Source: Mycolicibacterium litorale (GTDB lineage Bacteria > Actinomycetota > Actinomycetes > Mycobacteriales > Mycobacteriaceae). Taken from it: a stretch of DNA of 64,000 nucleotides. Positions 33,672-42,626 of this stretch are shown here, piece after piece. The translations under genes and the position numbers were made by a program. The notes beneath the pieces are model-generated. The model made no database searches and had not been told where the DNA came from. It worked only from the letters and a program-made list of their open reading frames with translations. How positions within the stretch are numbered: position 1 is the first letter of the stretch; the number at the start of each line of letters is the position of its first letter. The stretch spans positions 310,001 to 374,000 of the forward strand of contig NZ_AP023287.1 in assembly GCF_014218295.1 (NCBI RefSeq), written 5' to 3'.

Positions 33672-34865
33672 GTGGCGATGACGTCGAATACCGCGCGCCA
33701 TGTGGCGGGCACGCTGACCGTGGTGTGCATCGCCGCCATCGTCGCGGTGGCGGTGGGACTGTTCAACGGGTCGTTCACCAGGAGCGCGACGGTCACCGTC
33801 GTCTCCGACCGCGTCGGGCTGGTGATGAACCCCGATGCCAAGGTCAAACTCCACGGCGCCCAGGTCGGCAAGGTAGCCGCCATCGAGGCGCGTCCCGACG
33901 GCCGGGCGGAGATTCACCTCGCAATGGAACCCTCTGCGCTGCAGATCATTCCGGCCAATGTGCTGGTCAACATCGGGTCGACCACCGTATTCGGCTCCAA
34001 GGCGGTGGAACTGGTGCCGCCGGCGGACCCCTCGCCCGAACCCCTGCGGGCCGGGCAGGTGCTCGACGCCGGGCACGTGACCGTCGAGATCAACACGGTG
34101 TTCGAACAACTGGTGTCGGTGCTGGCGAAGATCGAACCGGCCAAGCTCAACGAGACGCTCGGAGCGCTGTCGCAGGGGCTCGACGGTCGCGGCGAGGAGT
34201 TCGGCCGCACCCTGGCCGATCTCGACACACTGCTCGCCGACCTGGACCCCAGCATGGACAACCTCAGCCGCGACATCGCCGTCGCCCCGCAGGTGCTCAA
34301 CGCGTACGCAGATGCCGCACCCGACCTGCTCACCACGGCCGACAACGCGTCGCGGATCAGTGACACGCTGGTGGAGCGGCAGAGCGACCTCGACGCCGTG
34401 CTGGTCAGCGCGATCGGCCTCGCGGAGGTCGGCAACGACGTCGTGGCCACGAACCGCGGCGCGTTCACCGACCTGATGCGGATCCTGGTGCCCACGACGG
34501 ATCTGACCAACCAATACCACCAGGCGCTCAACTGCGGCCTGGCCGGGATGCTGCCACTGGCGATGGCCCCGCCGCCACCGGTGCCCGGTGTGCTGCTGCT
34601 CGACTCGTTCGTGCTGGGCACCGAGCGCTACCGCTACCCGCAGAACCTGCCGAAGGTGGCGGCGCGCGGCGGCCCGCAGTGTGTGGGCCTGCCCGACGTG
34701 GGCTACGAGAACCGGGCGCCGTTCGTCGTCTCCGACATCGACGCCAACCCCGCGCAGTACGGGAACCAGGGCATCTTGCTCAACTCCGACGGGCTCAAAC
34801 AGATGCTGTTCGGGCCGATCGACGGACCGCCCCGCAACACCGCGCAGATCGGTCAGCCGGGATGA
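33672..34865 (+). CDS. mceA: MCE family protein MceA
   Basis: A 397-residue membrane-anchored Mce protein. One N-terminal helix (GTLTVVCIAAIVAVAVGLFN) precedes the MCE/MlaD domain from about residue 40 (ATVTVVSDRVGLVMNPDAKV, KLHGAQVGKVAAIEARPDG), then the long alpha-helical region that forms the periplasmic tube and a proline-bearing C-terminus. Cysteines near the end (NCGLAGML, GPQCVGLPD) may form a disulfide. GTG 33672 and ATG 33678 are both possible starts. The end overlaps mceB as ATGA. Mce complexes of mycobacteria import lipids such as fatty acids or sterols; the substrate of this copy is not known. Confidence 0.9.
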   Translation: MAMTSNTARHVAGTLTVVCIAAIVAVAVGLFNGSFTRSATVTVVSDRVGLVMNPDAKVKLHGAQVGKVAAIEARPDGRAEIHLAMEPSALQIIPANVLVNIGSTTVFGSKAVELVPPADPSPEPLRAGQVLDAGHVTVEINTVFEQLVSVLAKIEPAKLNETLGALSQGLDGRGEEFGRTLADLDTLLADLDPSMDNLSRDIAVAPQVLNAYADAAPDLLTTADNASRISDTLVERQSDLDAVLVSAIGLAEVGNDVVATNRGAFTDLMRILVPTTDLTNQYHQALNCGLAGMLPLAMAPPPPVPGVLLLDSFVLGTERYRYPQNLPKVAARGGPQCVGLPDVGYENRAPFVVSDIDANPAQYGNQGILLNSDGLKQMLFGPIDGPPRNTAQIGQPG

Positions 34866-35887
34866 GGCGGCTCGGCCCCACGATCGTCAAGTTCGGTGTC
34901 TTCGCCACCGTGATGGTGCTGCTCACCGCGGGCCTGTTCGCGATCTTCGGTCAGTACCGGGCCGGATCGGCCAACGAGTACTCCGCGGTGTTCACCGACG
35001 CGTCGAGTGTGAAATCCGGTGACTCCGTGCGCATTGCGGGAATACGCGTCGGCACGGTGAACGCTGTCTCGCTGCAACCGGACAACACCGTCGTGGTGGA
35101 CTTCGACGCGGGCAGTGACGTCGTGCTGACCACCGGCACCAAGGTGGCCGTCCGTTACCTCAACCTCGTCGGCGACCGCTATCTCGAACTCGTCGACGGC
35201 CCCGGGTCCACCCAGATCCAGCCGGCCGGGTCGCGAATCCCCAAGGACCGCACCGAACCCGCGCTCGACCTCGACCTGCTGCTGGGCGGACTCAAACCGG
35301 TCATCCGGGGACTGAACCCCGACGACGTCAATGCGCTGACCCATTCGCTGATCCAGATCCTGCAGGGCAGCGGCGGCGACATCGAGTCCCTGTTCGCCAA
35401 GACGTCGTCGTTCGCGAATGCGATCGCCGCCAACGGTGCGACGGTCCGCCAGGTGATCGACAACCTCAACACCGTGGTCGAGACGATGTCGCGCAGCGGT
35501 GACGAATTCTCCGGTGCCGTCGAACGCCTGGAACAACTCGTCACCGGCCTGGCGCAGGAGCGCGATCCCATCGGTGCGGCCATCGAGTCCCTCGACAACG
35601 GCACCGCCTCACTCGCCGACCTCATGACCGAGGCGCGCCCACCGCTGGCGGGGTCCGTCGACCAGCTCAACCGCATCGCGCCGCTGCTGGAGAAGGACAA
35701 GGAGCTGCTCGACATCTCCCTGCAGAAGGCTCCCGCCAACTACCGCAAACTGGTGCGCCTCGGCGCCTACGGCAGCTGGCTCAACCAGTATCTCTGCGGA
35801 CTCTCCGTACGAGTCACCGATCTGCAGGGACGTACCGCGTACTTCCCGTGGATCAAGCAAGACACCGGAAGGTGTGCCGAACCCTGA
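34862..35887 (+). CDS. mceB: MCE family protein MceB
   Basis: A 341-residue Mce protein with an N-terminal membrane helix (KFGVFATVMVLLTAGLFAI) and MCE domain (EYSAVFTDASSVKSGDSVRI, AGIRVGTVNAVSLQPDN, VRYLNLVGDRYLELVDGPG). A heptad-like helical region (LDNGTASLADLMTEARPPL) follows, ending in CGLSVRVTDLQGRTAYFPWI. ATG 34862 overlaps the mceA stop, and its own stop overlaps mceC (TGATG). Part of the hetero-oligomeric lipid tunnel. Confidence 0.9.
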   Translation: MRRLGPTIVKFGVFATVMVLLTAGLFAIFGQYRAGSANEYSAVFTDASSVKSGDSVRIAGIRVGTVNAVSLQPDNTVVVDFDAGSDVVLTTGTKVAVRYLNLVGDRYLELVDGPGSTQIQPAGSRIPKDRTEPALDLDLLLGGLKPVIRGLNPDDVNALTHSLIQILQGSGGDIESLFAKTSSFANAIAANGATVRQVIDNLNTVVETMSRSGDEFSGAVERLEQLVTGLAQERDPIGAAIESLDNGTASLADLMTEARPPLAGSVDQLNRIAPLLEKDKELLDISLQKAPANYRKLVRLGAYGSWLNQYLCGLSVRVTDLQGRTAYFPWIKQDTGRCAEP

Positions 35888-36969
35888 TGCTGAAATACCG
35901 TGGAAGAAAGCTGATCCGGACCGGTTTCATCGGCCTGGTGCTGATCGTGCTGGTGATCGTCGTCGGACTGCAGCCGCAACAGCTGTGGTCGATGGCGACG
36001 TCGGTGAAGTACCGGGCGGTGTTCGCCGAAGCCGGGGGGCTGGCCGCCGGCAATGACGTCAAGGTCTCCGGTGTCACCGTCGGCACCGTGTCGGACGTGG
36101 TACTCGACAACGGCAAGGCGCTGGTCACCTTCTCCCTCGACGGGAAGGTGCGGCTGGGCGCGGATTCCACGGCCCACATCCGCACCGGCACCCTGCTGGG
36201 AGAGCGGATGCTGACGGTCGAACCCCGGGGCTCGCAACCGCTGGGATCCATGGAGGCGATCCCCCTGTCGCGGACCTCGTCGCCGTATTCGCTGACCGAG
36301 GCCGTCAGTGACTTCACCGCCAACACCGCCGACACCGACACGGCCACCCTGAACCAGTCGCTGGACACCCTGTCCGAGACGATCGACCGGCTGGCCCCGC
36401 AGCTCGGGCCGACCTTCCAGGGGCTGACCGAGCTGTCCCGGTCGCTCAACGACCGCGACGACACGCTCGGCGACCTGCTGGCCGGCGCCGCCGACGTGAC
36501 CGGCATCCTCTCCGAGCGCAGCCAGCAGGTGAACTCGCTGTTGCTGTCGGCCAACGATCTGCTGGCCGTCCTCGAACAGCGCCGCTACGCGATCGTCAAC
36601 CTGTTGGCCAACACGTCGGCGATGTCGCAGCAGCTGACCGGTCTGGTCCGGGACAACGAACAGGAACTGGCGCCGACGCTGGAGAAGCTCAACTCCGTGT
36701 CGGAGATGCTCGAGCGCAACCGCGACAACATCGCCAAAGCCCTCAACGGCCTCGCCAAATACCAGGTGACGCAGGGCGAAGCGGTCAACAACGGGTTCTA
36801 CTACAACGCCTTCATCGGCAATCTGCTGCCGGGCGGGGCGCTGCAACCGTTCCTCGACTACGCGCTCGGGTACCGGCGCGGCGTCAACGCGGGCCAGCCA
36901 CCGGACAACGCCGGCCCTCGGGCCGAATTCCCGTTCCCCTACAACGGTATCCCGGGTGGTTCGCGATGA
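35887..36969 (+). CDS. mceC: MCE family protein MceC
   Basis: A 360-residue Mce protein. Membrane helix TGFIGLVLIVLVIVVGL, MCE domain VKYRAVFAEAGGLAAGNDVK with VSGVTVGTVSDVVLDNGKAL and GTLLGERMLTVEPRGS, then a helical stretch rich in LNDRDDTLGDLLAGAADVTG. The C-terminus NNGFYYNAFIGNLLPGG is shared by MceC proteins. Start and stop overlap mceB and mceD by one and four bases. Confidence 0.9.
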   Translation: MLKYRGRKLIRTGFIGLVLIVLVIVVGLQPQQLWSMATSVKYRAVFAEAGGLAAGNDVKVSGVTVGTVSDVVLDNGKALVTFSLDGKVRLGADSTAHIRTGTLLGERMLTVEPRGSQPLGSMEAIPLSRTSSPYSLTEAVSDFTANTADTDTATLNQSLDTLSETIDRLAPQLGPTFQGLTELSRSLNDRDDTLGDLLAGAADVTGILSERSQQVNSLLLSANDLLAVLEQRRYAIVNLLANTSAMSQQLTGLVRDNEQELAPTLEKLNSVSEMLERNRDNIAKALNGLAKYQVTQGEAVNNGFYYNAFIGNLLPGGALQPFLDYALGYRRGVNAGQPPDNAGPRAEFPFPYNGIPGGSR

Positions 36970-38400
36970 TCGGCCGCACCAGATTCGCCAAGGTCCTCAC
37001 CGTCGCGCTGGTGGCGCTGTTGGTCTCCGGGGCCGCGGTCCTCGTTCGCCAGGCCTTCTTCGCACCGCGGATCGTCACCGCCTACTTCACCTCGGCCACC
37101 TCGATCTATCCCGGTGACGAGGTACGTGTCGTGGGGGTCAGGGTCGGCACGATCGAATCGATCGAACCGGTGGGCGAACAGACCAGGTTCCGGCTCGCGA
37201 TCGACCGGGGGGTGCGGATTCCCGCCGACGCCAAGGCGATCATCGTGGCCCCGAACCTGATCGCCGCCCGCTACGTGCAACTCACCCCGGCCTACGAGTC
37301 GAGTGGTCCGGTGCTGCCCGACGACGCCGTCATCGGTGTCGAGCGCACCGCGATACCGGTGGAGTGGGACGAGGTCAAGGACCAGTTGACTCGATTGGCA
37401 ACCGAACTCGGGCCTTCAGGTGGCGTTTCGGGTACCTCGGTGAGCCGGTTCATCGACAGCGCGGCGAACGCGATGGAGGGCAACGGCGCGAAGCTGCGGG
37501 AGACGCTCGCCCAGTTGTCCGGGGTGGGGCGTATCCTCGCCGACGGCAGCGGCAACATCGTCGACGTCATCAAGAACCTGCAGGTCTTCGTGACGGCGCT
37601 GCGGGACAGCAATGTTCAGATCGTCCAGTTCCAGGACCGCCTCGCGACCGTGAGCAGCGTGGTCGACGGCAGTCGGGCCGATATGGACGCGGCACTGACC
37701 CACCTCGCCGAGGCCGTCGGAGAGGTGCAACGGTTCATCGCCGGGAGCCGCGACCAGACGGCCGAGCAGATCCAGCGCCTGGCCGCGGTCACCCAGAACG
37801 TCGCCGACAACAAGGTCACCCTCGAGAACGTCCTGCACGTCGCACCGAACGCAATCGGCAACGGCTACAACATCTATCACCCGGATACGGGCACGATGCT
37901 GGGCGGGTTCGCGATGGGCAACTTCGCCAACCCTGTGCAGCTGATCTGTTCGGCGATAGGCGCGGTCCGCAATGCGACCGCCCCCGAGACCGCGAAGATC
38001 TGTGCCGAATACCTGGGACCGGCGCTGCGCCTGCTGAACTTCAACTACCTCCCCATGCCGATCAACGCCTATCTCAAGAAGTCGCCGAGTCCCCACAACC
38101 TGGTCTATTCGGATCCTGCCCTGGCTCCCGGCGGCGCCGGGGAGTCCGACCCCGCCCGAGGCCCCGCCCGCGGTGTCGGCCTACACCGGTGGCGGGGACG
38201 TCCCGCCGCCGGCGGGTTGGGGCACACCCCCGGGGCCGCCCGGCGCATACGTGCCCGACGGATTGCCGGCCCATCCCACGCCGGCGCTGTTCCCCGGTGC
38301 ACCCGTACCGCCGGGACCGGCACCCGCCCCCGCCACCCTGCCCGACATGCTGCTTCCGGCCGAAGCGCCGGCACCCCCACAGGAAGGGCCGCCCGCATGA
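36966..38400 (+). CDS. mceD: MCE family protein MceD with a +1 frameshift before its proline-rich tail
   Basis: The first roughly 390 residues are a normal MceD: helix LTVALVALLVSGAAVLV, MCE domain TAYFTSATSIYPGDEVRVVG, the conserved ARYVQLTPAY and the end of the helical region NFNYLPMPINAYLKKSPSPH. After LVYSDPALAPGGAG the frame turns to arginine-rich text, while the frame one base further on encodes a proper tail (PTPPEAPPAVSAYTGGGD, then PPPAGWGTPPGPPGAY) ending at 38400 with an ATGA overlap on mceE. One extra G in the GGGG run at 38139-38142 explains it. Without correction the frame runs on into mceE (36966-39617). Mutation and sequencing error cannot be separated here. Confidence 0.85.
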
Positions 38401-39617
38401 TCGGCCGCCGTTCGACCCGCCGCGTGGCCGCGGCCGCCGCCTGTGTGGCGGTCGCCGCCTCCGGATGCACCTTCGACGGTGTGAACTCGCTTCCGCTGCC
38501 GGGCACCGTGGGCACCGGGTCAGGGGCGGCGACGTATCACGTCGAACTCGCGAATGTGGGTACGCTGGAATCGAATTCGCCGGTAATGGTGAGCGACGTG
38601 GTGGTCGGCACCGTCGGCAGGATGACCCTGACCGGCTGGCATGCCGACGTCGAGGTCACGGTGCGGCCCGATGTCGTCATCCCCGCCAACGCGGTGGCCA
38701 CCGTCGGGCAGACCAGCCTGCTGGGGTCCATGCACCTGGCCTTGGATCCGCCGATGGGGGCGACCCCGACCGGGCGCCTGCAGCCCGGAGCCACGATCGG
38801 CCTTGACCGGTCCTCGACCTATCCGTCGACCGAGCAGACGCTGTCGTCGCTGTCCGTCGTCGTCAACGGCGGCGGGCTGGGGCAGGCCGGCGACCTCATC
38901 CGGGAGTTCAACGCCACCCTCAAGGGCCGTGAATCCCAGTTGCGGGATCTGTTGACGCGGCTCAACGACTTCGTGGGCATGCTGGACGGCCAGCGTGGCG
39001 ACATCAACGCCTCGCTGGGTGCGCTGAACCGGCTCGCGGGCAACCTGGCGGGACAGCGCGAGATCATCACCTCTGCGCTGCAACGGATTCCCCCGGCACT
39101 CGACGTGCTCGTTCGGGAACGTCCCAGACTCACCACCGCGCTGGACAAGCTGCGGACGTTCAGCGACACGGCCACCGGAATGATCACCGACACCCAGGCC
39201 GATCTCGTGCGCAACCTGAAGAATCTGGAGCCGACACTCAAGGCGCTCGCCGACGTCGGACCCAACCTGGGCACGGCGCTGGCCTACGCGCCGACGTTCC
39301 CCTACACCCAGGGCTTCATCGACCGGGCGATCCGCGGCGACTACATGAACCAGTTCATCATCTTCGACTTCACGATCCCGCGGCTCAAACGCGGCCTGTT
39401 CCTGGGCACCCGGTGGGGCCAGGAGGGTACGCCCATGGTGCCCGCGCCGGGAGACCCGTGGTACCTCAACTACACGCTGGATCCGCTCAACGCGCCGGTG
39501 ACACCTCCGCCGGCGGTGGCGCCGGTACCGGAGTTGACCCAGACCTCCGACGGGATCGACACCGTGGACCCCTCATCGGCGGAAGCCGACCCGGCCACGG
39601 ACGCCGGAGGTAACTGA
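38397..39617 (+). CDS. mceE: MCE family lipoprotein MceE
   Basis: A 406-residue lipoprotein of the LprK type. The signal MIGRRSTRRVAAAAACVAVA ends in the lipobox AASGC, so Cys22 would be lipidated. The MCE domain has ATYHVELANVGTLESNSPVM, VSDVVVGTVGRMTLTGW and VGQTSLLGSMHLALDPP, followed by helical NATLKGRESQLRDLLTRLND. The C-terminus is proline-rich with TPPPAVAPVPELTQT. ATG 38397 overlaps the corrected mceD stop. In the uncorrected frame it is continuous with mceD, but the intact signal peptide shows it is a separate gene. It overlaps mceF by one base. Confidence 0.9.
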   Translation: MIGRRSTRRVAAAAACVAVAASGCTFDGVNSLPLPGTVGTGSGAATYHVELANVGTLESNSPVMVSDVVVGTVGRMTLTGWHADVEVTVRPDVVIPANAVATVGQTSLLGSMHLALDPPMGATPTGRLQPGATIGLDRSSTYPSTEQTLSSLSVVVNGGGLGQAGDLIREFNATLKGRESQLRDLLTRLNDFVGMLDGQRGDINASLGALNRLAGNLAGQREIITSALQRIPPALDVLVRERPRLTTALDKLRTFSDTATGMITDTQADLVRNLKNLEPTLKALADVGPNLGTALAYAPTFPYTQGFIDRAIRGDYMNQFIIFDFTIPRLKRGLFLGTRWGQEGTPMVPAPGDPWYLNYTLDPLNAPVTPPPAVAPVPELTQTSDGIDTVDPSSAEADPATDAGGN

Positions 39618-41179
39618 TGCTGACCCGATTCGTCCGCACCCAGCTGATCATCTTCACGATCACCGCGATCGTGGCGATGGGGGTCATGGTGTTCGGTTAC
39701 CTGCAGGCGCCCACCCTGCTCGGGCTGGGGCGGATGACAGTGACCGTCGAACTGCCCGGAACCGGTGGCCTGTACCGTTTCTCGAACGTCACCTACCGCG
39801 GTGTCGAGGTCGGCAAGGTCACCGACGTCCGCGCCACCCGCACGGGTGCGGAAGCCACCCTCTCGCTGTCCACCGGGACCGACATCCCCGCCGACCTGCA
39901 CGCCGCCGTGCGCAGCGTGTCGGCCGTCGGTGAGCAGTACGTCGATTTGCAGCCCCGCACCGAAGCCGGACCGTTCCTCCGCGACGGCGCGGTCATCCCG
40001 GTGCGGGACACCTCGATCCCGCAGGCGGTCGGGCCGATGCTCGACCAGGTGAGCGCGCTGATCGACAGCGTGCCCAAGGACAAGATCAGCGGACTGCTCG
40101 ACGAGTCGGCCGAGGCGCTCAACGGTTCGGCCTACGACATCGGGTCCATGCTCGATTCCTCGTCGACCGTCGTCGGGGACGCGAAAGGTGTGACGTCGGA
40201 GATGCGTTCGCTCATCGACGACAGCGGCCCCCTGCTCGAAGGTCAGGCCCAGACGGCCGACCGACTGCGCACCTGGGCGCGCAGCATGGCCGGCGTCACC
40301 GGTCAGGTCGTGGCCGACGATGCGCAGGTGCGGACACTGCTGAGCACCGGGGCGGCGGCCGCCGACGAGGCGTCGCGGTTGTTCAACGCGGTCAAACCGA
40401 CGGTGCCGGTGCTCCTGGCGAATCTCACCACCATCGGCCAGGTAGCCGTCACGTATCACGCGTCGATCGAACAGCTCCTCGTCCTGCTGCCGCCGTATGT
40501 CGCCGCGACGCAGACCGTGGGCGTATCGCGCAACAACCCGACGGGCATGTCGCTGGGCGACTTCACGCTCAACCTGAACGATCCGCCCGCCTGCACCGTC
40601 GGTTTCCTGCCGCCGTCGTCGTGGCGCTCACCCGACGACGAGAGCGACATCGACACGCCGGAGGGGCTGTACTGCAAACTGCCGCAGGATTCGCCGATCG
40701 GTGTGCGCGGCGCCCGCAACTACCCGTGTATGGCTCAGCCCGGTAAGCGCGCGGCGACGGTCGAGCAGTGCGCAAGCGACAAACCGTTCGAACCGCTCGC
40801 CATGCGACAGCATGCGCTCGGGCCCTACCCGTTCGACCCGTCGCTGGTGGCCCAGGGCATCCCGCCGGACGATCGCGTCGATGCCGACGAGCAGATCCAC
40901 GGTCCGGTCGGCGGCACCCCGATGCCACCGCCGAATCCCGCGCCGCCGAATCCCGCACCGCCGAATCCCGCACCGCCGAATCCCGCGCCGGCCGTGGCGC
41001 CGAGCGCCTTCGCCCCGGCCGACACGGGTGGGCCGTCGGTGGCGATCGCGACGTACGATCCGCAGACCGGGAAGTACGCCACCCCGGACGGGAAGGTGTT
41101 CACCCAGCCCGCTCTGGCGGCGAATTCCGATGCGGGACAGGACAGGACGTGGCAGGACATGCTCCCGACGGGGAGCTGA
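39617..41179 (+). CDS. mceF: MCE family protein MceF with PPNPA repeats
   Basis: A 520-residue Mce protein. Membrane helix QLIIFTITAIVAMGVMVFGY; MCE domain MTVTVELPGTGGLYRFSNVT, YRGVEVGKVTDVRATRTG and VRSVSAVGEQYVDLQPR; then a helical region and the conserved NDPPACTVGFLPPSSWRSP and PIGVRGARNYPCM segments of MceF proteins. Four identical PPNPA pentapeptides follow at about residues 438-457. It closes the operon: its stop lies one base from the stop of a convergent secreted-protein gene. Confidence 0.92.
   Translation: MLTRFVRTQLIIFTITAIVAMGVMVFGYLQAPTLLGLGRMTVTVELPGTGGLYRFSNVTYRGVEVGKVTDVRATRTGAEATLSLSTGTDIPADLHAAVRSVSAVGEQYVDLQPRTEAGPFLRDGAVIPVRDTSIPQAVGPMLDQVSALIDSVPKDKISGLLDESAEALNGSAYDIGSMLDSSSTVVGDAKGVTSEMRSLIDDSGPLLEGQAQTADRLRTWARSMAGVTGQVVADDAQVRTLLSTGAAAADEASRLFNAVKPTVPVLLANLTTIGQVAVTYHASIEQLLVLLPPYVAATQTVGVSRNNPTGMSLGDFTLNLNDPPACTVGFLPPSSWRSPDDESDIDTPEGLYCKLPQDSPIGVRGARNYPCMAQPGKRAATVEQCASDKPFEPLAMRQHALGPYPFDPSLVAQGIPPDDRVDADEQIHGPVGGTPMPPPNPAPPNPAPPNPAPPNPAPAVAPSAFAPADTGGPSVAIATYDPQTGKYATPDGKVFTQPALAANSDAGQDRTWQDMLPTGS
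40928..40987 (+). repeat. Four tandem 15-bp units encoding PPNPA
   Basis: CCGCCGAATCCCGCG repeated four times (40928-40987) with only the last base of the alanine codon varying between G and A. The repeat is in frame with mceF and adds a short proline-rich linker. Units of this kind gain or lose copies by slippage. Confidence 0.9.
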
Positions 41180-41180
41180 G

Positions 41181-41693
41181 TCAGCCCAGCTTGACGAGCT
41201 TGAACGGCATGGTGATGAACAGCGGCCGGCTGATGCCGCAGGCACCGCTGGGGCCGGTGGTCTGATCCTCGCCGACCAGCGTCGTGGACGCCGGGTCGGT
41301 CATGCTGCCGTCGGGCACTGTCGGCACGAACCGGAACACCTGCAACCCGTCGGCCGCCGAACCGTCCGGGCAGGGCTCCCAGCGCGGCACGGTGTGCTTG
41401 ACGTACCAGATGCCGCCCTTCTTGTAGATCGGTGCCTCCCAGCCCTGGTCGCTGCGCACCGTGCCGGTGCACTCGGTGGGATAGCTGCACACCGTCTCGA
41501 TCGTCCAGGTGGCCCGGACGGTGGCCTCGTCGCGGAAGACCTCGTTCTTCTTGGCCCATTCGCCGTTCGACGTCGCGGAGTAGGTGCCGTTGAGTCCCCA
41601 CTCCTCGTCGGATGCCGCCGCGGTCGCCGAATGCGTGAGACTCGCGGCCGCTGCCAGCGCGCCGACGGTGGTGACCATGCGCAAAACCCGCAA
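41181..41693 (-). CDS. Secreted protein of unknown function
   Basis: A 170-residue exported protein. The signal peptide MRVLRMVTTVGALAAAASLT is cut near SATAAASDE. The mature part begins DEEWGLNGTYSATSNGEWAK and has four cysteines (CSYPTEC, EPC, GACG) that could form two disulfides, ending in the strand PFKLVKLG. The same general plan and closing motif (PFRLVRL) occur in the secreted protein encoded at 47909, so both seem to belong to one mycobacterial family. I cannot assign a function. The gene converges on mceF and is divergent from a second small secreted protein. Confidence 0.72.
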   Translation of the reverse strand: MRVLRMVTTVGALAAAASLTHSATAAASDEEWGLNGTYSATSNGEWAKKNEVFRDEATVRATWTIETVCSYPTECTGTVRSDQGWEAPIYKKGGIWYVKHTVPRWEPCPDGSAADGLQVFRFVPTVPDGSMTDPASTTLVGEDQTTGPSGACGISRPLFITMPFKLVKLG

Positions 41694-41759
41694 CGCTCTC
41701 TCCTCAGCACTCGGCGATGGGCGACGCTAACAGCGGCACGCGGGAGACAGCCGCCGGGT

Positions 41760-41776
41760 CGGCCGCTCAGCGGGAC
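41760..41776. promoter_or_regulatory. CCGCTCAGCGG palindrome between divergent secreted-protein genes
   Basis: The core CCGCTCAGCGG is a perfect 11-base palindrome extended by GAC, placed almost exactly halfway (66-67 bases) between the starts of two divergent secreted-protein genes. It resembles the 17-bp operator-like motif found five times between 45.9 and 53.4 kb, but does not share its 42-base distance from the start codon, so membership is uncertain. Confidence 0.35.
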
Positions 41777-41841
41777 GCAAAACTGTCCGCCCAGAGGGAC
41801 GATGCGCACTCCGAACGCCTGTCGGGTGTCACAGTGGCGCC

Positions 41842-42222
41842 GTGCGCACGACCGTCCTCGCCGTCCCGCTGGTGATCGCCGGGGCCGTGATCGCCTCGCC
41901 CGCCGCGGGTGCGGAGCCACTCCCGTGCGCGGGACCCGAGTGCGTCCCGGGGATCGCCGGGAACGTCGTGCTCGGTGCGCCGTGCACCAACACCACCCAC
42001 TACGTCTTCGGAACCACGGACTGGGGTCGGTTGGTGTTCTGCGGGTCGCCGCGCCGGTACGCCCCGCGGTATTTCCGCTCACCGCCCATGGAGGGCATCC
42101 GCGTCGAGAACACCAACTGCACGGGTTTCGAGAACTCGGTGGCGCAGGCGCCCGACGGGTTGTTCCTCAGCTGCGTGGCCTCCAGCGGCGAGAGCCTGTG
42201 GGTGCGCGGAGACAACTCGTGA
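41842..42222 (+). CDS. Small secreted cysteine-rich protein
   Basis: A 126-residue exported protein starting at GTG 41842. The signal peptide MRTTVLAVPLVIAGAVIASP is followed by AGAEPLPCAGPECVPGIAGN; the mature part has six cysteines (PCAGPEC, APCTN, VFCGS, TNCTG, LSCVA) consistent with three disulfides. It contains the stretch TNTTHYVFGTTDWGRLVFCG. I do not recognise the family. The stop overlaps the next gene as GTGA, so it belongs to a four-gene unit ending in two Mce-associated membrane proteins. Confidence 0.72.
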   Translation: MRTTVLAVPLVIAGAVIASPAAGAEPLPCAGPECVPGIAGNVVLGAPCTNTTHYVFGTTDWGRLVFCGSPRRYAPRYFRSPPMEGIRVENTNCTGFENSVAQAPDGLFLSCVASSGESLWVRGDNS

Positions 42223-42623
42223 ACCGGGCCGGTGCTGTGGTGACGATCGCCGCCCTCGCCCTCGGTGCGGCGCCGCAGGCAACGGCGCAGGGGCCGGTCC
42301 CGCATCAGGTGCGCTACACCGTCACCGCGGATCAGCCGACGCAGGCCGACATCTACTATCGCGCCGTCGATCCACCCACCTGGGCCGACTACAGCCACAA
42401 CCCCTATCAGTTCAGCCCGAAGGCCGAAGTCGTGCTCGAGCCGGGCCGCCCGTGGGTGTTCGACGCCACGCTCGTCGATCCCAACCGCTGGGCGATGGTC
42501 ACCGCCACCAGCGGCGTCGGCCCCGACCAACCGACCTTCCGGTGCGAGCTGACTGTCGACGGGGTGGTCGTCGCCACCCATTCAGGGCCCAAAGGGGCCC
42601 TCTGTTCCCTGAGGAGTTGGTGA
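42219..42623 (+). CDS. Secreted beta-rich protein, MmpS-like
   Basis: A 134-residue exported protein. Signal VTIAALALGAAPQATAQ, then HQVRYTVTADQPTQADIYYR, VDPPTWADYSHNPYQFSPKA, VLEPGRPWVFDATLVDPNRW and the ending FRCELTVDGVVVATHSGPKG. The overall pattern, with a closing Cys-x-(I/L)-TVDG strand, recalls the soluble domain of MmpS-type proteins, though it lacks a clear membrane anchor. GTG 42219 overlaps the previous stop. Likely a periplasmic accessory of the adjacent Mce system; the resemblance to MmpS is weak. Confidence 0.68.
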   Translation: MNRAGAVVTIAALALGAAPQATAQGPVPHQVRYTVTADQPTQADIYYRAVDPPTWADYSHNPYQFSPKAEVVLEPGRPWVFDATLVDPNRWAMVTATSGVGPDQPTFRCELTVDGVVVATHSGPKGALCSLRSW

Positions 42624-42626
42624 CCC

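Noticed and set aside
36966..39617. A single 883-codon MceD-MceE fusion protein
   Set aside because: The joining region is arginine-rich and unlike any Mce tail, the proper proline-rich tail exists one frame over, and mceE has its own intact signal peptide and lipobox with an ATGA overlap.
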